From contig NZ_WUQJ01000031.1 of NCBI RefSeq assembly GCF_011074955.1, positions 186,001-250,000 of the forward strand: a DNA stretch of 64,000 nt, read 5' to 3'. The stretch's first letter is position 1. Every line of letters begins with the position of its first letter. This document shows, piece after piece, positions 25,883 to 35,418 of the stretch. The notes under the pieces were generated by a model, which was given only the letters and a program-made list of their open reading frames with translations, was not told where the DNA came from and ran no database searches. The position numbers and the translations under genes were made by a program. Origin of the DNA: Marinobacter caseinilyticus (GTDB lineage: Bacteria > Pseudomonadota > Gammaproteobacteria > Pseudomonadales > Oleiphilaceae).

Positions 25883-26657
25883 AGGACACCCAGAGGCCGG
25901 GTGCGCGTTCCAGGATCCCCATGGGGACACGGTAAATCCGCTCCAGCGTGTCTGCGTTCATAATCCTGGCGGGCGAGCCATCGGCAATCACCTGCCCTCC
26001 GGACGCGTCGCGCCGCAGCGCCACCAGCCGGTCACAGAACCGAGCCGCGAGATCGACGTCGTGCAGCACCAGAATCACCGTCAGTGCGCGCTTTTGAGCC
26101 AGTTGATGAATCAACCTCAGGGTGGCCACCTGATGACCCACGTCCAGCGCGGAGATGGGTTCGTCGAGCAGCAGGCATTGCGTTTGCTGGGCCAGCAGCA
26201 TCGCCAGCCAAGCGCGCTGTCGCTCGCCGCCGGACAGTGTATCCACCGAGCGATGCCTGAAGGCCCATAGCCCGGTGTCGGTGATCGCCTGGGCCACGAG
26301 TTCGTGGTCTTGCTGACAATAACGGCCAAGTGCGCCGTGCCAGGGGTAGCGACCCAGGGCCACCAGTTCGGTAACGGTTAAGCCGTCGGTGGCGGGCGGG
26401 TGTTGGGGCAGATACCCAACGACGCGCGCGAAGGCACGGGTATCGGTGTCGGCAAAGCCGCGTCCCTGCAGGGTCACGTGCCCGCGGGTTGGCTGCAGTT
26501 GGCGGGCCAACACCTTGAGCAGGGTCGACTTGCCAGAGCCGTTGTGCCCGAGTAGCGCCGTAACCTCGCCTTCGACAAACCCGAGGCTGAGGTTGCTGAG
26601 AATCGGGGTGGTATCGACGGCGACATCAAGCTGGTGAACTTCAAGAAAGGCAGACAT
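25872..26657 (-). CDS. fhuC: ferric-hydroxamate ABC transporter ATPase FhuC
   Basis: A 261-residue ATPase powering the FhuB permease. Walker A GHNGSGKST, signature LSGGERQRAWLAMLLAQ, Walker B CLLLDEPISALD, switch VLHDVDLAARF. The FecCD/FhuC group is recognisable by GYLPQHPPATDGLTVTELVALGRYPWHGALG. First gene of fhuC-fhuD-fhuB-fhuF, with a Fur-box-like palindrome 63 bases before its start. The gene order C-D-B matches the E. coli fhu operon except that no receptor gene precedes fhuC. Confidence 0.93.
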   Translation of the reverse strand: MSAFLEVHQLDVAVDTTPILSNLSLGFVEGEVTALLGHNGSGKSTLLKVLARQLQPTRGHVTLQGRGFADTDTRAFARVVGYLPQHPPATDGLTVTELVALGRYPWHGALGRYCQQDHELVAQAITDTGLWAFRHRSVDTLSGGERQRAWLAMLLAQQTQCLLLDEPISALDVGHQVATLRLIHQLAQKRALTVILVLHDVDLAARFCDRLVALRRDASGGQVIADGSPARIMNADTLERIYRVPMGILERAPGLWVSYVH

Positions 26658-26719
26658 GCAGGCTCCCGGGGTCTCCGGAAACGGAGAGGCTAGGTTGTCA
26701 GGACGCCTGCGATGTTAAT

Positions 26720-26738
26720 ACAAATGCGAATCATTAAC
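26720..26738 (-). promoter_or_regulatory. Fur box before fhuC
   Basis: ACAAATGCGAATCATTAAC (given on the plus strand) matches the Fur consensus in 13 of 19 bases, with a strong right half (AATCATTA). It stands between the fhuC start and the end of the ABC exporter gene. Confidence 0.65.
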
Positions 26739-26756
26739 AATAAAGCAAGGTGGCAA

Positions 26757-28550
26757 TCAGCTTACCTGTCCGGTCTGAACGCGCCACTGGGCGGCATAAG
26801 CCCCGTCAAGGCTCAACAGGGCGTCGTGATTGCCCGATTCCACCACCTGACCGGCGTCAATCACGGCGATGGTGTCGGCATCCACAATGGTGGACAGGCG
26901 GTGGGCAATCATGATGACTGTGCGGTTGTGACCAATGCGTTTCAGCGAGCGCTGGATGGCCGCTTCGGTTTCGTTGTCAACGGCACTGGTGGCTTCGTCG
27001 AGCACCAGTATGGGCGGATTTTTCAGCAGGGCCCGAGCCAGCGACAAGCGCTGACGCTGGCCGCCCGAGAGCCGAATGCCCCGTTCACCCACCGGGCTGT
27101 CGAGCCCCTGCGGCAGGGCTTCAATGAAGCCCCAGGCCTCGGCAGTGCGGGCCGCGTCAATGATCTGGGCGTCGGTGGCCCCGGGCAGGCCGTAAGCCAG
27201 ATTGTCGCGAATGCTGCCTTCAAACAGGTACACGTCCTGGCTCACCAGACCAATGGCCTCGCGCAGGGATTTGAGGCTTACCGACTGGATAGGCTGGCCA
27301 TCGATCCGGATATCACCGGCGGTGGTGTCGTAAAAGCGCAGCAGCAGCTTGACCAGGGTGGATTTGCCCGAGCCGGTGGCCCCTACCAGAGCCAGCGTAT
27401 GGCCGGCCGGCACCCGCAGCGAGGCATGGGCAATACCGGCGCCACTGGACGGATAGTGAAAGCTGACGTCGTCGAAGATGACATCGCCGCGTACCGGCGC
27501 AGCCAGAGTAGTGCCGGTTTCGTCCCGCACATGCATCGGCTCGGCGAGCAAATCCAGAATGCGGCGGGTGCTGGCCATGGCGCGCTCAAACAAATCGATC
27601 ACTTCGGCCATGCCGGTCAGGGGCCAGAGCAGGCGTTGGGTCAGGAACACCAGTACACCGTAGGCGCCGACGTTGAGGCTGCCATCCAGGGCCTTCATGC
27701 CGCCCACGATGAAGGTGGCCAGAAAGCCGGCCAAGATGGCCATTCGGATCACCGGGATGAACGCCGAGCTGATTCGAATGGCGTTGCGATTGGCCTCCAC
27801 ATAGGCTTCGCTGCTGGCCCTGAGGCGCTCGGCTTCACGCTGCTCTGCGGTGAAACTCTTGATGGTGGCAATGCCGCCCAGATTGTTGGCCAGACGGCTG
27901 GACAGATCGCCGACTTTTTCCCGCACGTCGGCGTACAGCGGTCCCGCCTTGCGCTGGAAATAGAAGGCGCCCCAGATAATCAGCGGAATCGGGGTAAAGG
28001 CCAGCAGCGCAATCAGCGGCGACAGCACGAAGAACACCGCACCGACGGCCACCACGGTGACCACCACCTGAACCATGGCGTTGGCACCGCCGTCCAGGAA
28101 ACGCTCAAGCTGGTTGACGTCGTCGTTCATGGTCGCAACCAGCTGGCCCGAACTGCGAGCCTCGAAGAAACTCATATCCAGTTTTTGGGCGTGCTCGTAG
28201 GCGTCCTGGCGCAGGTCCGACTGCAGTCGTTGGGCCAGATTGCGCCAGAGGATCTGGAACAGGTATTCAAACAGCGACTCGCCCGCCCAGATAAAAAACG
28301 TCAGACCGCCGAGGATGAAAATCTGGTCGCGTGCTGATTCAATGCCGAGCGAGGCCACAAAACTGTCTTCCTGATTGACCACCACATCGATCGCAATACC
28401 GATCAGGATTTCCGGGGCGATGTCGAACAGTTTGTTGATGATGGAGCAGATGGTGGCCGCGATGATTTGGCGGCGATAGCCACGGGCGTAACGGAGTAAA
28501 CGCCCGAGGGCCGCAAAACTGCTGGTGGCTTTGGACAGGTGATGCGGCAT
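26757..28550 (-). CDS. ABC exporter with fused permease and ATPase
   Basis: A 597-residue half-transporter of the MsbA/McjD/multidrug type: six helices (residues 25-310), then an ATPase with Walker A GATGSGKST, Q-loop SQDVYLFEGSIRDNL, signature IRLSGGQRQRLSLARAL, Walker B ILVLDEATSAVD and the His in MIAHRLST. ATG 28550 is preceded by GGAGACCTCC. It probably acts as a homodimer. The substrate is unknown. Placed between iron-uptake operons it could export a siderophore or precursor, but no siderophore synthesis gene is nearby and no Fur site precedes it, so this is only a positional guess. Confidence 0.85.
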   Translation of the reverse strand: MPHHLSKATSSFAALGRLLRYARGYRRQIIAATICSIINKLFDIAPEILIGIAIDVVVNQEDSFVASLGIESARDQIFILGGLTFFIWAGESLFEYLFQILWRNLAQRLQSDLRQDAYEHAQKLDMSFFEARSSGQLVATMNDDVNQLERFLDGGANAMVQVVVTVVAVGAVFFVLSPLIALLAFTPIPLIIWGAFYFQRKAGPLYADVREKVGDLSSRLANNLGGIATIKSFTAEQREAERLRASSEAYVEANRNAIRISSAFIPVIRMAILAGFLATFIVGGMKALDGSLNVGAYGVLVFLTQRLLWPLTGMAEVIDLFERAMASTRRILDLLAEPMHVRDETGTTLAAPVRGDVIFDDVSFHYPSSGAGIAHASLRVPAGHTLALVGATGSGKSTLVKLLLRFYDTTAGDIRIDGQPIQSVSLKSLREAIGLVSQDVYLFEGSIRDNLAYGLPGATDAQIIDAARTAEAWGFIEALPQGLDSPVGERGIRLSGGQRQRLSLARALLKNPPILVLDEATSAVDNETEAAIQRSLKRIGHNRTVIMIAHRLSTIVDADTIAVIDAGQVVESGNHDALLSLDGAYAAQWRVQTGQVS

Positions 28551-28597
28551 GGAGGTCTCCGAATGGCTCAGTGGATGGGTAAGCATAGCTAAGAAAA

Positions 28598-28707
28598 CTC
28601 TGAATAAGTCGATGGGCGATTCTGGCTGTCCGTGACAGCCGGAAGCAAGGCGCGACGCCACAGGAAGGCCGCAAGGCTTGCAGACCCGTCAATCGGCTTA
28701 TTCAGAG
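28598..28707. mobile_element. MITE-like inverted-repeat element
   Basis: A 110-base segment bounded by 16-base inverted repeats, CTCTGAATAAGTCGAT on the left and the complement of CTCTGAATAAGCCGAT on the right, matching in 15 of 16 bases and more weakly for another six bases outward. It contains an inner hairpin (GGCTGTC-CGT-GACAGCC) and no gene. It lies just upstream of the ABC exporter gene. No convincing target-site duplication is visible. The form is that of a non-autonomous transposable element; other copies cannot be checked here. Confidence 0.65.
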
Positions 28708-28774
28708 GTTCCCTGATCAATCCCGGGACTAGGATGACATCAATAGCTCTCCTGATTTGGCGATGAGGTCCTGC

Positions 28775-29556
<782 letters not shown>

Positions 29557-29560
<4 letters not shown>

Positions 29561-29967
29561 AAGACCGGCTCCGTCAATAGGATCACGTCTTTGAAGCCGC
29601 CACCTTCCAGCAACCGGAACAGCGCTTCCAACTCCGCCATGGTCGTGGATTTATCGGCTGCAATCTTCAGTGGTTGATCGGTGTCGGGCGGAGGCAGTGC
29701 GCTCAGCAGTGTCTGTCGGGTGACCAACTGGGCATTTACCCGCCATTGGTTATGAGCCTCGACCACCAAGTCAGCGTCCGGTGCCTGGGGGTTTTGGGTG
29801 CTCGCCAAGCCGGGCAGTCGGGGCAGTGGCGACTCGGTCACCTGGCCGGTCACCAAGAAGAACATCAGCAGCAGAAAAACCAGATTGATCAGCGGCAACA
29901 AACTGTCTTCAACCCGGTGAAGCAAGGACTTGCCGGAACCGGGCGTGGGAACATCGATTCGGAACAT
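29557..29967 (-). CDS. ExbD/TolR-like protein with Asn at the usual catalytic Asp
   Basis: A 136-residue single-pass motor subunit. The membrane helix reads [20 protein letters not shown]; in ExbD/TolR the motif is PLIDVVFLLL, whose Asp carries protons. Here that residue is Asn. The periplasmic domain ([33 protein letters not shown]) looks normal. It sits between a canonical exbD and tonB, with a three-base gap and a four-base overlap, so it is made with a standard motor. It may form a mixed dimer or be structural only. Confidence 0.85.
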
Positions 29968-29970
29968 CGG

Positions 29971-30372
29971 TTAGTGCGTTCCGCTATTGGCTGGGGTGCG
30001 CTGCCAATGGGCCTCAATGCCAGCGTCACTGAGAACCGACAGCGTGAGGGTAAAATCGGACAGCGGAGCCTGCGCTGCCGTCGTCAGGTTGATCCGATCA
30101 ATGCCCTGGCCGGCAAGGGCGGGAACGAGTGTCAACAGCGTCCAGTCTCGATCACGCCAGTGCAACTTCCCCGTCTGGCGCAGCAACAGGTCCGGTACCG
30201 GCTTGCCAGCGCTTGGGGTGCCGGCTTCGGTACGGTTATCGAGTGCCAGATAGTTGGTCGGCAATAATCGCGTGGTGAGCATGAAAAACACCAACAGAAT
30301 AAAGACCACATCGATCAGCGGTGTGATCCGGATTGGCAGCGGCCGGGCGGGCCTTGGGTCAACCAGCTGCAT
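29971..30372 (-). CDS. exbD: ExbD biopolymer transport protein
   Basis: A 133-residue motor subunit of the TonB system, using ATG 30372 (MQLVDPRPARPL), which overlaps the end of exbB by 14 bases; the longer frame to 30444 would overlap it by 86. The membrane helix IRITPLIDVVFILLVFFMLT has the conserved proton-carrying Asp. The periplasmic part includes LLLRQTGKLHWRDRDWTL and RINLTTAAQAPLSDFTLTL. It pairs with ExbB and with the Asp-less second ExbD encoded immediately downstream. Confidence 0.88.
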   Translation of the reverse strand: MQLVDPRPARPLPIRITPLIDVVFILLVFFMLTTRLLPTNYLALDNRTEAGTPSAGKPVPDLLLRQTGKLHWRDRDWTLLTLVPALAGQGIDRINLTTAAQAPLSDFTLTLSVLSDAGIEAHWQRTPANSGTH

Positions 30373-31132
30373 GCGCGACCTGGGGCTGCGTTGACGTAAT
30401 TGTCTGGTAGCCGCGGGTGGGTGTCCGGTCGCCAGATCTGCCATGTGTGGAAATCTGAGTGGTCATGAGGCGCACAAGGGTGTCATTGACGGTGGTGCCC
30501 ATCCGTTTAAGGCGGAACTCAATCCAGGCCGCCAGTGCTGAAAAGGGGATCGCAACGATAAGGCCGGCGGCGGTGGTTGTGAGCGCTTCATAAATGCCGC
30601 CGCTGAGCTGGCTGGCCCCGCCCTGGCCTGTGGATTGGGCCATGGCATCAAACGCCGTCATCATGCCCATCACGGTACCGAGCAGTCCCAGCAGCGGGGC
30701 CAGTGCCGCAATCACTTCGATGATTTTAAGGGGCGCCTCGAAGGGCTGCAGCGAGGTTTGCGCTTGCCGGGTAAGCTCGCCTTTCAAAAGCTCAGGATCG
30801 TCACTTTCGAGGCGTTGGGTCATCGCAAAGAGCGCAAGTTTTCGCAAGGGGTTCAGCCGGGCATACCAGCCGGCGCAGGTCTGCAAGCGCTCGCAGCATG
30901 GGCGGCCGGGTTGCTGTTGCCAATGTTTAACAACCTTACGCAGTTCAGGTGTTAATCTGGGTGCCAACAACGCGCCGGTCAGCATCAGGTAAAAAAAGGC
31001 AACCAGCCCAACACCGGCCAATGCCAGAAGCACCAGCATCACTGGACCGCCCATATCCATAAGCTGAGCGACCGGAGACAGTGCATTGCCCGATGTTGAA
31101 GCAAGAGTTGAAGTAAACAAGGGGTCCGACAT
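30359..31132 (-). CDS. exbB: ExbB/TolQ/MotA-family proton channel
   Basis: A 257-residue inner-membrane protein starting at ATG 31132 behind GGAGG. Three hydrophobic segments are seen: PVMLVLLALAGVGLVAFFYLM, the pair around IEVIAALAPLLGLLGTVMGM, and TTTAAGLIVAIPFSALAAWI. The last two are the conserved MotA_TolQ_ExbB segments, with the typical GLLGTVxGM and TTAAGL motifs. First gene of the exbB-exbD-exbD-tonB operon, directly behind a strong Fur box, so TonB energy supply for iron uptake is its likely job. Confidence 0.92.
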   Translation of the reverse strand: MSDPLFTSTLASTSGNALSPVAQLMDMGGPVMLVLLALAGVGLVAFFYLMLTGALLAPRLTPELRKVVKHWQQQPGRPCCERLQTCAGWYARLNPLRKLALFAMTQRLESDDPELLKGELTRQAQTSLQPFEAPLKIIEVIAALAPLLGLLGTVMGMMTAFDAMAQSTGQGGASQLSGGIYEALTTTAAGLIVAIPFSALAAWIEFRLKRMGTTVNDTLVRLMTTQISTHGRSGDRTPTRGYQTITSTQPQVAHAAG

Positions 31133-31165
31133 GGTGGTGCCTCCGACAATCCGCAGTGCGCAAAT

Positions 31166-31184
31166 AATAACGATTATCATTAAC
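31166..31184 (-). promoter_or_regulatory. Fur box before exbB
   Basis: AATAACGATTATCATTAAC (plus-strand reading) matches the Fur consensus in 15 of 19 bases, 34 bases before the exbB start. Confidence 0.82.
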
Positions 31185-31283
31185 GTTTTCCAGGGCCGGC
31201 GGCAGAAATTTGCGTCTCTGGTACACTTAGAAGCGTATTGATGTAGTCGTTCTTAAATCGATAGCACAGCTTCCGAGGGCATT

Positions 31284-33647
31284 TTGCGAGAAACTGTTAA
31301 ACAGTGGTTTGACAGCCTGGTTAATCGGGCAGTGGCATTGGTCGTTATCGTTATCACGCTGACCGCGGTCACTGTGACTCTGATAAACAGTCAGGCTGGC
31401 CGGCAAGAATTGGAGGCTCAGGCGCGCGCGCAGGTGACGGCCATTGCCGGGCTGATTGCCAGAGACCTGGACGAGAAATTGGCCGAGCGGTTCGAAGTAC
31501 TCGCCGATGTGGCGGCGTCTTTAACCATGGAGCAAGTGACCTTCAATCAGCGTGCGCAGTTGCTGGTGGAGCGTCAGGTGGCACTGCATCACCTGTTTGA
31601 CGATGTGTTTTTCTTCGACCAGTACGGCACCGTGCTCAGCAAGTACCCCTTGGACGCGTCGTACATTGGAACCGATGCCAGCCTCCGCGACTATTTCCGG
31701 CAATCGAGTTCGCAACTGACCGTACTGGTTTCCGAACCGTTTTTATCCATGTGGGACAATGAGCCGACGGTGATGATGACGGCGCCGGTGTTTGACCACA
31801 AACGGCGTTTTATCGGTGTGTTGGGCGGGGCGATCGCCCTGACGAACGACAATTTCATGGGGCAAATTGTTGACACAAAGCTTGGCAAGTCAGGTTACGT
31901 GGGCATCGCAACCCGATCCGGTATTACGTTGGCTCATCATCGGCCCTCCGAGGTGATGCAGCCGCTACCCAGTTCCAACGCAGCGCTTGTGGAAGCCATT
32001 GCCGGATTTGAAGGCACCCTGTTTACCGAGAGCAGTATTGGCGAGAAAACCATGATTTCCCTTCGTCAGATGAACCAGGCGCCCTGGTTTGTGGGCGTTG
32101 TCTGGCCTCTGGCGGAAGCCTTTGCGCCGGTTAACCGGCTGACGGATATCATGGTTTGGGTCACCCTGGGGATCATCATTATTCTGGCACCCATCGCGCT
32201 GTTGGGCTTCCGACGTCTGTTGGCGCCGTTGGCGGAGATTAATCAGCAAATCAGCGACCGCCATTTAGGAATGCGGAGTAAGCCAGTGGCGGTCGGTGGT
32301 GGACGGGAAATCCGGCGTGTGGCCAACACCTTCAACACCGTGATGGAGGAGCGCACGCAAGTGATGTCGGCCCTCGCAGAGCGAGAGGCTTTTTTCCGGT
32401 CGTTGTCGCAGAGTGCGCCCATTGGCATAGTGCAAACCGATGTCCTGGGCCGTATCGATTTTGTGAATCCGGCGTTTGAACACATCGTGGGACGCGACCA
32501 AAGTGAGTTGCAGGGCCGTTATCTGATCAGCTGTGTCTATGATCAGGACCGCGAGCACACGCTCAGGAACTGGCGTGCGGCGTTGAACGCGGGGGAAGTC
32601 TTTCAGGGTAAGTTTCGGATGCCGGACCGGCAGTCGGGTCGTTTGATCTGGGTGGATGCAATGACGTCCGTCATTCAAACCTCGGATCGCTCCATTGGCA
32701 CCATCACCGTGACCCGGGACATCACCCATGAACTGGCGGTGGAAGAGCAGCTGCGGGCCGAGCAGGAGCGCGCCGAGGGCATTTTAGGTGCACTCCAGGA
32801 AGGGGTATTGCTGACCAACACCCGGGGCATGATTCAGTACGCCAATCGCGCGGCCTGCGGCTTCGTGACCATAACGCCCAAGTGCATGGACTGTAACTTT
32901 TTTGATTTGCTCAGCATTGAGGTGAAGGGCGATCACTGGTCTGAGGAGGAATTCCTGGCACGGGACAAAGTTGAGAGTCTGGAAGCGGTGGTCACCAACC
33001 GGGCCGGACAAACACTGGATATTGAATTGACCATGCTGCGATTGAACCGTGGGGGTGAGCATGAGTGCCTGGTGTTTGTGTTGCGGGACGATCGTGAACG
33101 CCGGCGCCAGGAAGCCCAGCTGTCCTGGGAAGCAAGTCATGACAGTCTAACGGCGTTGTTCAATCGCCGCGCCTTTAATGCCCACCTGTCAAACGCGTTG
33201 GTTGAAAGCCGGGTGACGGACCTTTCCTGCGTTCTGATGCTGATTGATCTGGACTATTTTAAACCGGTTAATGACCTTGGCGGACACTTGGTCGGCGATG
33301 AGCTGTTGCGTCGCCTGGCGCTCGCCCTGGCCAGTGAGGTGCGGCAGTCGGACTGCGTGGCCCGCATCGGTGGCGATGAGTTTGGCATCATCCTGCCCGG
33401 GTGCAGCCTGGCCCGCGCCGAAGAACTGGCCGAGCACATCCGGGAATCGGTCGCCCGCGTGAGTGTCGAAGAAGAGGGTACGTCGTACCGTGTGACCGCC
33501 AGTATTGGCCTGACGCCAGTGTCGGCCCAGGATGCCAGCACTGAGGCGTCCATGGCCCGGGCCGACGAGGGTTGCTACGATGCTAAAGCCCGGGGTCGCA
33601 ACACGGTTGTCACAGTGCCCTTACCCACCTGTGCTGACGGTGTCTGA
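31284..33647 (+). CDS. Cache-PAS-GGDEF sensor diguanylate cyclase
   Basis: A 787-residue membrane sensor. The start is TTG 31284, five bases behind GAGGG. Two helices (residues 13-35 and about 288-312) flank a periplasmic dCache-like domain (VFFFDQYGTVLSKYPLDASYIGTD; TAPVFDHKRRFIGVLGGAIAL). A HAMP-like stretch follows, then two PAS domains (SLSQSAPIGIVQTDVLGRID; GILGALQEGVLLTNTRGMIQ) and a C-terminal GGDEF. The active site RIGGDEFGIIL and the RQSD I-site five residues before it are intact, so it should make cyclic di-GMP in response to an extracellular small molecule. Divergent from exbB; no EAL domain. Confidence 0.92.
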   Translation: MRETVKQWFDSLVNRAVALVVIVITLTAVTVTLINSQAGRQELEAQARAQVTAIAGLIARDLDEKLAERFEVLADVAASLTMEQVTFNQRAQLLVERQVALHHLFDDVFFFDQYGTVLSKYPLDASYIGTDASLRDYFRQSSSQLTVLVSEPFLSMWDNEPTVMMTAPVFDHKRRFIGVLGGAIALTNDNFMGQIVDTKLGKSGYVGIATRSGITLAHHRPSEVMQPLPSSNAALVEAIAGFEGTLFTESSIGEKTMISLRQMNQAPWFVGVVWPLAEAFAPVNRLTDIMVWVTLGIIIILAPIALLGFRRLLAPLAEINQQISDRHLGMRSKPVAVGGGREIRRVANTFNTVMEERTQVMSALAEREAFFRSLSQSAPIGIVQTDVLGRIDFVNPAFEHIVGRDQSELQGRYLISCVYDQDREHTLRNWRAALNAGEVFQGKFRMPDRQSGRLIWVDAMTSVIQTSDRSIGTITVTRDITHELAVEEQLRAEQERAEGILGALQEGVLLTNTRGMIQYANRAACGFVTITPKCMDCNFFDLLSIEVKGDHWSEEEFLARDKVESLEAVVTNRAGQTLDIELTMLRLNRGGEHECLVFVLRDDRERRRQEAQLSWEASHDSLTALFNRRAFNAHLSNALVESRVTDLSCVLMLIDLDYFKPVNDLGGHLVGDELLRRLALALASEVRQSDCVARIGGDEFGIILPGCSLARAEELAEHIRESVARVSVEEEGTSYRVTASIGLTPVSAQDASTEASMARADEGCYDAKARGRNTVVTVPLPTCADGV

Positions 33648-33656
33648 GTATTCAGG

Positions 33657-34634
33657 ATGGGTTGGCACTGCCCTCTATGTTGGGGCCTGCCCACGCTGGG
33701 TAGGGCCGTGACCCCGACCGCACAGGAAAAGGATGAGGGACGGCGAGCGCTCAGGCGACGCGGGTTTTTGATCGCGGGTCTGGGCGTGTTGCTGTTGTCC
33801 CCCGACTCGCTGCTGATCAAAGTCACCGACGCCTCACCGCTGGTCTTCCTGTTCTGGCGTGGCCTGCTTCTGGCCTTTGGCTTTACCGTTATTAACACTT
33901 TTCGATACGGACGCCGGCTGCCGGGTTTGATGCGGGCTACGGGCTGGCCGGGGCTTTACTGTGCGTTTGCATATTTTCTCAGCACCGTGGGGTTTGTCAC
34001 CGGCGTCAAATATACCGCCGCGGGCAACGTGCTGGTGATACTCAATACTTCCCCGGTGATAGCGGCGTTGCTGGCCTGGCTGTTCTGGCGCGACCGGTTA
34101 CCGCTGCGCACCTGGGTGTTGATTGCGGTGTGTGTTGGGGGTGCAACACTGATGGCCGTTGGGGAAATGGGCAAAGGCGAACCCCTGGGGTTGGTGATGG
34201 CCGGTCTGGCGGCGTTTGGGTTGGCCTCCAATTTAGTCGTTGCACGCTCCCGAGCCCACCAGGACATGAGTGTGATGCTGGTACTGGGCGCCCTGCTGGT
34301 GGCGCTGGTGGCAGCGTTGCTGGGTGGCGCGCAATGGCCTGGGTGGCCGGATATGGGATTCATTCTGTTGCTGTGCCTGGGGTTTCTGCCAACCTCGGCG
34401 ATCCTGATACAAACCGGACCTCGCTACCTGCCCGCGGCGGAAGTCAGCCTTCTGTTATTGTTGGAAACGGTGATCGGCACCTTCCTGGTGTGGGTGTTTC
34501 TGGCCGAAGTGCCGCCGCCCCTTGGCTTTGTGGGCGGTGGCATTATTCTCACCGCCCTGGCCATCAATGCCGTGTTCGAGACCAGACGTCGCCGCAGTCG
34601 GTTGCAGCAGCCGTTAACCCCACCCACTGGCTGA
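33657..34634 (+). CDS. EamA/DMT-family transporter
   Basis: A ten-helix drug/metabolite transporter with two EamA repeats; the first begins GFLIAGLGVLLLSPDSLLIK and includes TAAGNVLVILNTSPVIAALLAWLF, the second begins PLGLVMAGLAAFGLASNLVV and includes LLLLLETVIGTFLVWVFLAE. The open frame starts at ATG 33657 (325 aa), but GTG 33708 (308 aa), preceded by GTAGGG, gives a more typical short N-terminus. The substrate is unknown. It begins nine bases after the sensor cyclase gene and may be read from it. Its end overlaps the convergent TSUP gene by 21 bases. Confidence 0.85.
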   Translation: MGWHCPLCWGLPTLGRAVTPTAQEKDEGRRALRRRGFLIAGLGVLLLSPDSLLIKVTDASPLVFLFWRGLLLAFGFTVINTFRYGRRLPGLMRATGWPGLYCAFAYFLSTVGFVTGVKYTAAGNVLVILNTSPVIAALLAWLFWRDRLPLRTWVLIAVCVGGATLMAVGEMGKGEPLGLVMAGLAAFGLASNLVVARSRAHQDMSVMLVLGALLVALVAALLGGAQWPGWPDMGFILLLCLGFLPTSAILIQTGPRYLPAAEVSLLLLLETVIGTFLVWVFLAEVPPPLGFVGGGIILTALAINAVFETRRRRSRLQQPLTPPTG

Positions 34635-35384
34635 CATCGAGGCCTGCCACAGTAGCCTGAACGCCAGCAATGTCAGCAGCAGGTTGAAGACCTGATGAAA
34701 TCGCTGGTTGCTGAGGCTGTTCAATAATCGCAGCCCCAGCCAGGTGCCGGCAAAGCCGCAAGCAATCATAGCGATAACGAACCCGATCCAATCCCGGAAG
34801 ATAAAACCCGCGGCACCAAAGATCAGGGCCTTGGGCGCGTGCTGGAGCGTCATCGCGGCGGCAAAGGTGGCCACGGTCCGATGCCGGTCGGTATGAATTT
34901 GCTTGATAAACGCCGCGACCAGTGGGCCGGTCGCCCCGACGAACAGGCTGATAAAGCTGGTCAAGGTGGAGGCGAGCAAGGTCCCACCAGCGTCAAAGGC
35001 GCGCCGGGGCAGCGCCGGCCCCCAGCAAAGATAAAGCACGAACACGGCGATTGTGAGCTGCCAGAGATAAGGCGGTAATGCGACCAGCAGCCAGGCACCC
35101 AGCGCGGCGCCAATCAACACCCCCGGCGCAAAGGCCGCAATGACTTTCCAGTCTATATTGCGCCAGGTTAGTGCCGCTCGGCCGCTGTTTGAGCCCAGTT
35201 GGATCAGGCCATGAACAGGAATAATGACCGCCGGGGGAAGCCACAACGCCATCAGCACCAGCAGCAGCACGCCGCCGCCCGCGCCGAGGCTGGCAGTGAT
35301 CATGGACGTAAGCACCGAGCAGGCCAGCAGCAGTGATACCAGGGGCAGAGTCAGGGCGTCGGGTATCAACGTCAGTGTTTGCAA
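34614..35384 (-). CDS. TSUP-family (TauE/SafE) membrane transporter
   Basis: A 256-residue, eight-helix protein of the sulfite exporter TauE/SafE family. I chose TTG 35384, five bases behind GGAG; the frame continues to 35495 but there it would run into the neighbouring gene. The duplicated half-motifs are MITASLGAGGGVLLLVLMAL with HGLIQLGSNSGRAALTWRNI, and FVGATGPLVAAFIKQ. Family members export sulfite, sulfoacetate or other organic anions; the substrate here cannot be inferred. Starts 34 bases after the end of the transglycosylase gene. Confidence 0.82.
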   Translation of the reverse strand: MQTLTLIPDALTLPLVSLLLACSVLTSMITASLGAGGGVLLLVLMALWLPPAVIIPVHGLIQLGSNSGRAALTWRNIDWKVIAAFAPGVLIGAALGAWLLVALPPYLWQLTIAVFVLYLCWGPALPRRAFDAGGTLLASTLTSFISLFVGATGPLVAAFIKQIHTDRHRTVATFAAAMTLQHAPKALIFGAAGFIFRDWIGFVIAMIACGFAGTWLGLRLLNSLSNQRFHQVFNLLLTLLAFRLLWQASMSASGWG

Positions 35385-35418
35385 TGGCGCTCCGTCGGAG
35401 GGGTTGAGTCGGGCTGGG

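Noticed and set aside
26712-28337. 541-codon plus-strand frame opposite the ABC exporter
   Set aside because: Antisense to a gene with complete Walker and signature motifs; composition typical of an antisense shadow.
26757-28550. Siderophore exporter in the iron regulon
   Set aside because: Only position supports it; there is no Fur box before it and no siderophore synthesis gene nearby, so I kept the neutral ABC exporter call.
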